Positions 61,401 through 64,000 of a stretch of DNA of 64,000 nucleotides are shown in pieces; positions within the stretch are counted from its first letter, which is position 1, and each line of letters begins with the position of its first letter. The stretch is from Eretmocerus hayati. Lineage: Eukaryota; Arthropoda; Insecta; Hymenoptera; Aphelinidae. The notes beneath the pieces were generated by a model. That model saw only the letters and a list, made by a program, of their open reading frames with translations. It was not told the DNA's origin and made no database searches. The stretch covers positions 125,022,305 to 125,086,304 of the forward strand of contig CM056743.1 of the NCBI GenBank assembly GCA_029851415.1, given 5' to 3'. Both the position numbers and the translations under genes were made by a program.

Positions 61401-64000
61401 TTGGGTCTTCATGGTATTTCAAAGAGTTTCCGAATTCTGTATCGCAATCTATTTCTATGAGTTGATATTTGAAGTTCACTGTATATAGATTGTATCTTTC
61501 ATTCGCATCAATATCACATTCTATTTGAAATATTTCATCTATGCATTCATGTAATAGTCTCTTTTTTGCGTGAGTGGTTTGTTCTACGAGTTGTATAAAT
61601 CCTCTTTCTAACTGGAAGGCTGGTATTCGATGAAATTTTGGATAGATATGATAGACATAAATATTTGGCTCTGTCTTTGATTGTCAAGAGTTTCGATTCA
61701 GCAGTAAGCACATTGGCGGGGGTACTTATCCTAAGTCCCGGCGAATATCTTATCGCTGCATATTGCAACCTTCCGAGTTTTTCCTGAGCATCTTTTCTTT
61801 TGGGATAGTGAACAAAAACTGAATAATCGATTAATAAACGTATGCACGATTTATATAGTTGAAGTAGAGTGTATGGATCAGCACCCCACCAAGTACCTCG
61901 GACAAATTTGATGACATTCATAGCTTTCAAACATCTAATCCTTATTTGTTCTGTATGTTCTAGGAAATTCAATCGGTAGTCCATGATGACCCCCAAGTAT
62001 CGAACAGATGCGCTTGTTTTTATTATAATATTGTCTATTGTGATTTGCGTTTGACCTGGCATGATACCCTCATTGTTGAAATGGATCGGTACAGTTTTGT
62101 CTGGGGAAAGTTCTAGTCCAATTTCTAGTAGATTTTGTTTTACAGCTAAAATTGATCTCTCCATAAGAGTTTTGCAACTTGAGAGGTCTTTTCTTTTCAT
62201 GACTATACATATATCATCATCATAGTTTGAAACGATCGCACTCTCTGGGACATTTTTCTGAATTGTTGCTATGCATATTATATATGAAAGAGGGCTGAGA
62301 ACACCACCTTGCTGTAAACCTTGGTATGCAATTCTGTATTCATTACCAGTTGCATCCGAGTAAATGAGTCTACCATAAAGAATGAATTTCACGAAATGAA
62401 CGAGATTTGAAGGGCAATTTATTTTTGCGTGTGTTTCCAAGACAATATCGATATTTACGGTATCAAAGGCACTTTTTACATCTAGAAAAACCCCTAATAC
62501 GTGCTGATGATTATTCGAGCCTTCTTCTACAACGAGCGTGAGTTCGGTCAAGTTTTCAAGACAAGACTGTCCTTTGCGAAACCCTGTTTGTGTCGGTGAT
62601 ATGAGATCATTGTGTTCTATATGTCATTGTAAGCGATTTTTGACGAGGGTTTCAAGAAGTTTACATATGCATGAACTGAGACGGATTGGGTGAACTCCCC
62701 CATTGGGTTTTTCTATAAAGTGTACAAAATTGTTCTTCCAATCTTGAGGATAACAATTGGTACTATACATTTCATTGAATATATCCAATAAGATGAGTTT
62801 ATATTGAATTGGTAAATTTTGTAAAATTTCGTAATTAGCACCGTCCATGCCCGGGGCCGATTTCGTTTTCTTTGACTCTAAGGCTATATTGAACTCTGGG
62901 AATTGGAAGAGCTCGCTCAAAATTCCGTTATCATTACATATGGGCACATGTTCAGGGTTGATGGACATATTTTATCAAGAGCAATTCTCACATTTCCCTG
63001 ACGATTGATTCTTTTGAAAGTAGTTTTATTATCTTTCATCCACTTATTTTTCACAATCTCAGTTCTTTTCCAAACGTAGCTAATGTATGTCCGAAGATTG
63101 AGCGTCTGACAGAAAGCTTTGAAACTTTCAAGTTTCTTTCTCTTCAACGTTTTCTTCGTGATGGCTCTCCTTCTCTTGAATTCAACCCAATCATCTATTT
63201 TTTCAGAAAATTCCCATGTTTTGAGTGCGACTTTTAGGAGTCGGATAACTCGGTCGCATCCGGGGTCCCACCAAACCACTGGATTTTTGCCATTATGATC
63301 TATTATCATTACGATTTTTCTTTCTAGGAGTATGGAGAGTAATTGCGTTTCTAACTTGGTTATAAAAAATTTCATACTCCTTATTAGCACTTGAGTGACA
63401 ATATTCTTCGAAAAAAAATTCTCCATATTGAGCAAGCAAAGATTTTTGAGCTGATCCCCAATCGGTGCGTTGAGATTTGATGTTGAAAGTTCTCTTACTA
63501 TCAGTTACTTTAGTGATTGAAAGTGAGCACAGTATAGCATAATGATCTGATCCACGAGTGTCATCAAGGATATCATAGTTAATTTTATCTACTTGGTTCA
63601 TAGTGCTTAAAACTAGATCGATGTTCGATGTTGTGCCGCGACTACTATCAATGCGAGTGAAGGTATCGGTGTTATACAAATGTAGATTTTTATACCCAAT
63701 GGAGTTCAAGAATCTTCTGCCATTTGTATCGGTTGAGTTGCAGATTCATCAGGCGCGGTGAGCGTTGAAGTCGCCTGATAAAACAGTGTATCCTTCAGGT
63801 GGAACTGCATCGACGATTTCATCCCAATCGCTCTGCGACAATATCTGCAGGTGGGCGGTAACATGCAATTACATTCAGACGGGAATGGACATTATTAATT
63901 CTTATGCCGCAGATCTCGAATTTGCCGTCTGGATGATTAGGAATGTCTAAAATATGGAAGTCAAGGCTGCTTTTCAGGAGAAATATTATTCCCCCACCAT
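55405..64000. repeat. Second copy of the 17657-26252 segment
   Basis: Starts at the first base after the gap and runs to the window end with a constant offset of 37748. It contains the same foldback element (55607-55828), noncoding region, TATA candidate (about 59627) and LINE C. The sushi exon is not included because the copy begins 150 bp after it. Confidence 0.97.
60418..64000 (-). pseudogene. LINE C ORF2, second copy, cut by the window end
   Basis: Identical to 22670-26252, including the same stops and frameshifts: RNase H at 60864-61479, RT at 61547-62968, linker at 62917-63435, and the endonuclease end at 63293-63709 with the TGA after GDFNAHRA. The endonuclease start and ORF1 lie beyond the window. 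Shared inactivating lesions mean this is a copy of the locus, not an independent insertion. Confidence 0.95.

Overview
This is eukaryotic DNA, almost certainly from an insect and most plausibly a hymenopteran. It is AT-rich and gene-poor. It carries an intronless divergent ionotropic-receptor gene, non-LTR retrotransposons, tRNA-derived SINE sequence, several short foldback elements and two long tandem arrays. The order-level guess is inference from general character; no marker in the window fixes the species. The scaffold has one 100-N gap (55305-55404).

Layout. 1-3.2 kb is AT-rich noncoding DNA with one possible solo LTR. 3.2-8.55 kb holds two decayed LINEs lying tail to tail, one split by a ~110 bp MITE, followed by a GC-rich island of unknown origin. 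8.55-17.3 kb is noncoding, with foldback elements, a tRNA-like sequence and a dense palindrome cluster. A single sushi/CCP exon with phase 1-1 boundaries lies at 17322-17507. 22.66-27.8 kb is a nearly full-length but broken I-superfamily-like LINE on the minus strand (zinc-knuckle ORF1; endonuclease, RT, RNase H and C-terminal zinc motif in ORF2). 30.7-31.2 kb is a foldback element carrying a tRNA-like sequence. 34.16-34.36 kb is a SINE with a 13 bp target-site duplication. 34.70-36.71 kb is the ionotropic receptor, the only intact gene I can defend.

From 41.1 to 55.3 kb the window is dominated by two unrelated tandem arrays. Array 1 has five units of about 1.19 kb (the first interval is 1.03 kb), each with a ~395 bp core more conserved than its flanks. 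Array 2 has six units of about 1.38 kb, each built from a gene-like segment (TATA box, short ORFs on both strands, splice-like signals, five CACGTG palindromes) plus three ~200 bp A/T-tract subrepeats. Central units are nearly identical and edge units are diverged.

After the gap, 55405-64000 repeats 17657-26252 with a constant offset of 37748, no indel at any landmark I compared and identical translated ORFs. A false duplication or scaffold misjoin is the simplest reading. The most interesting biology is in array 2 and secondarily the core of array 1; whether either is transcribed cannot be decided from sequence alone.
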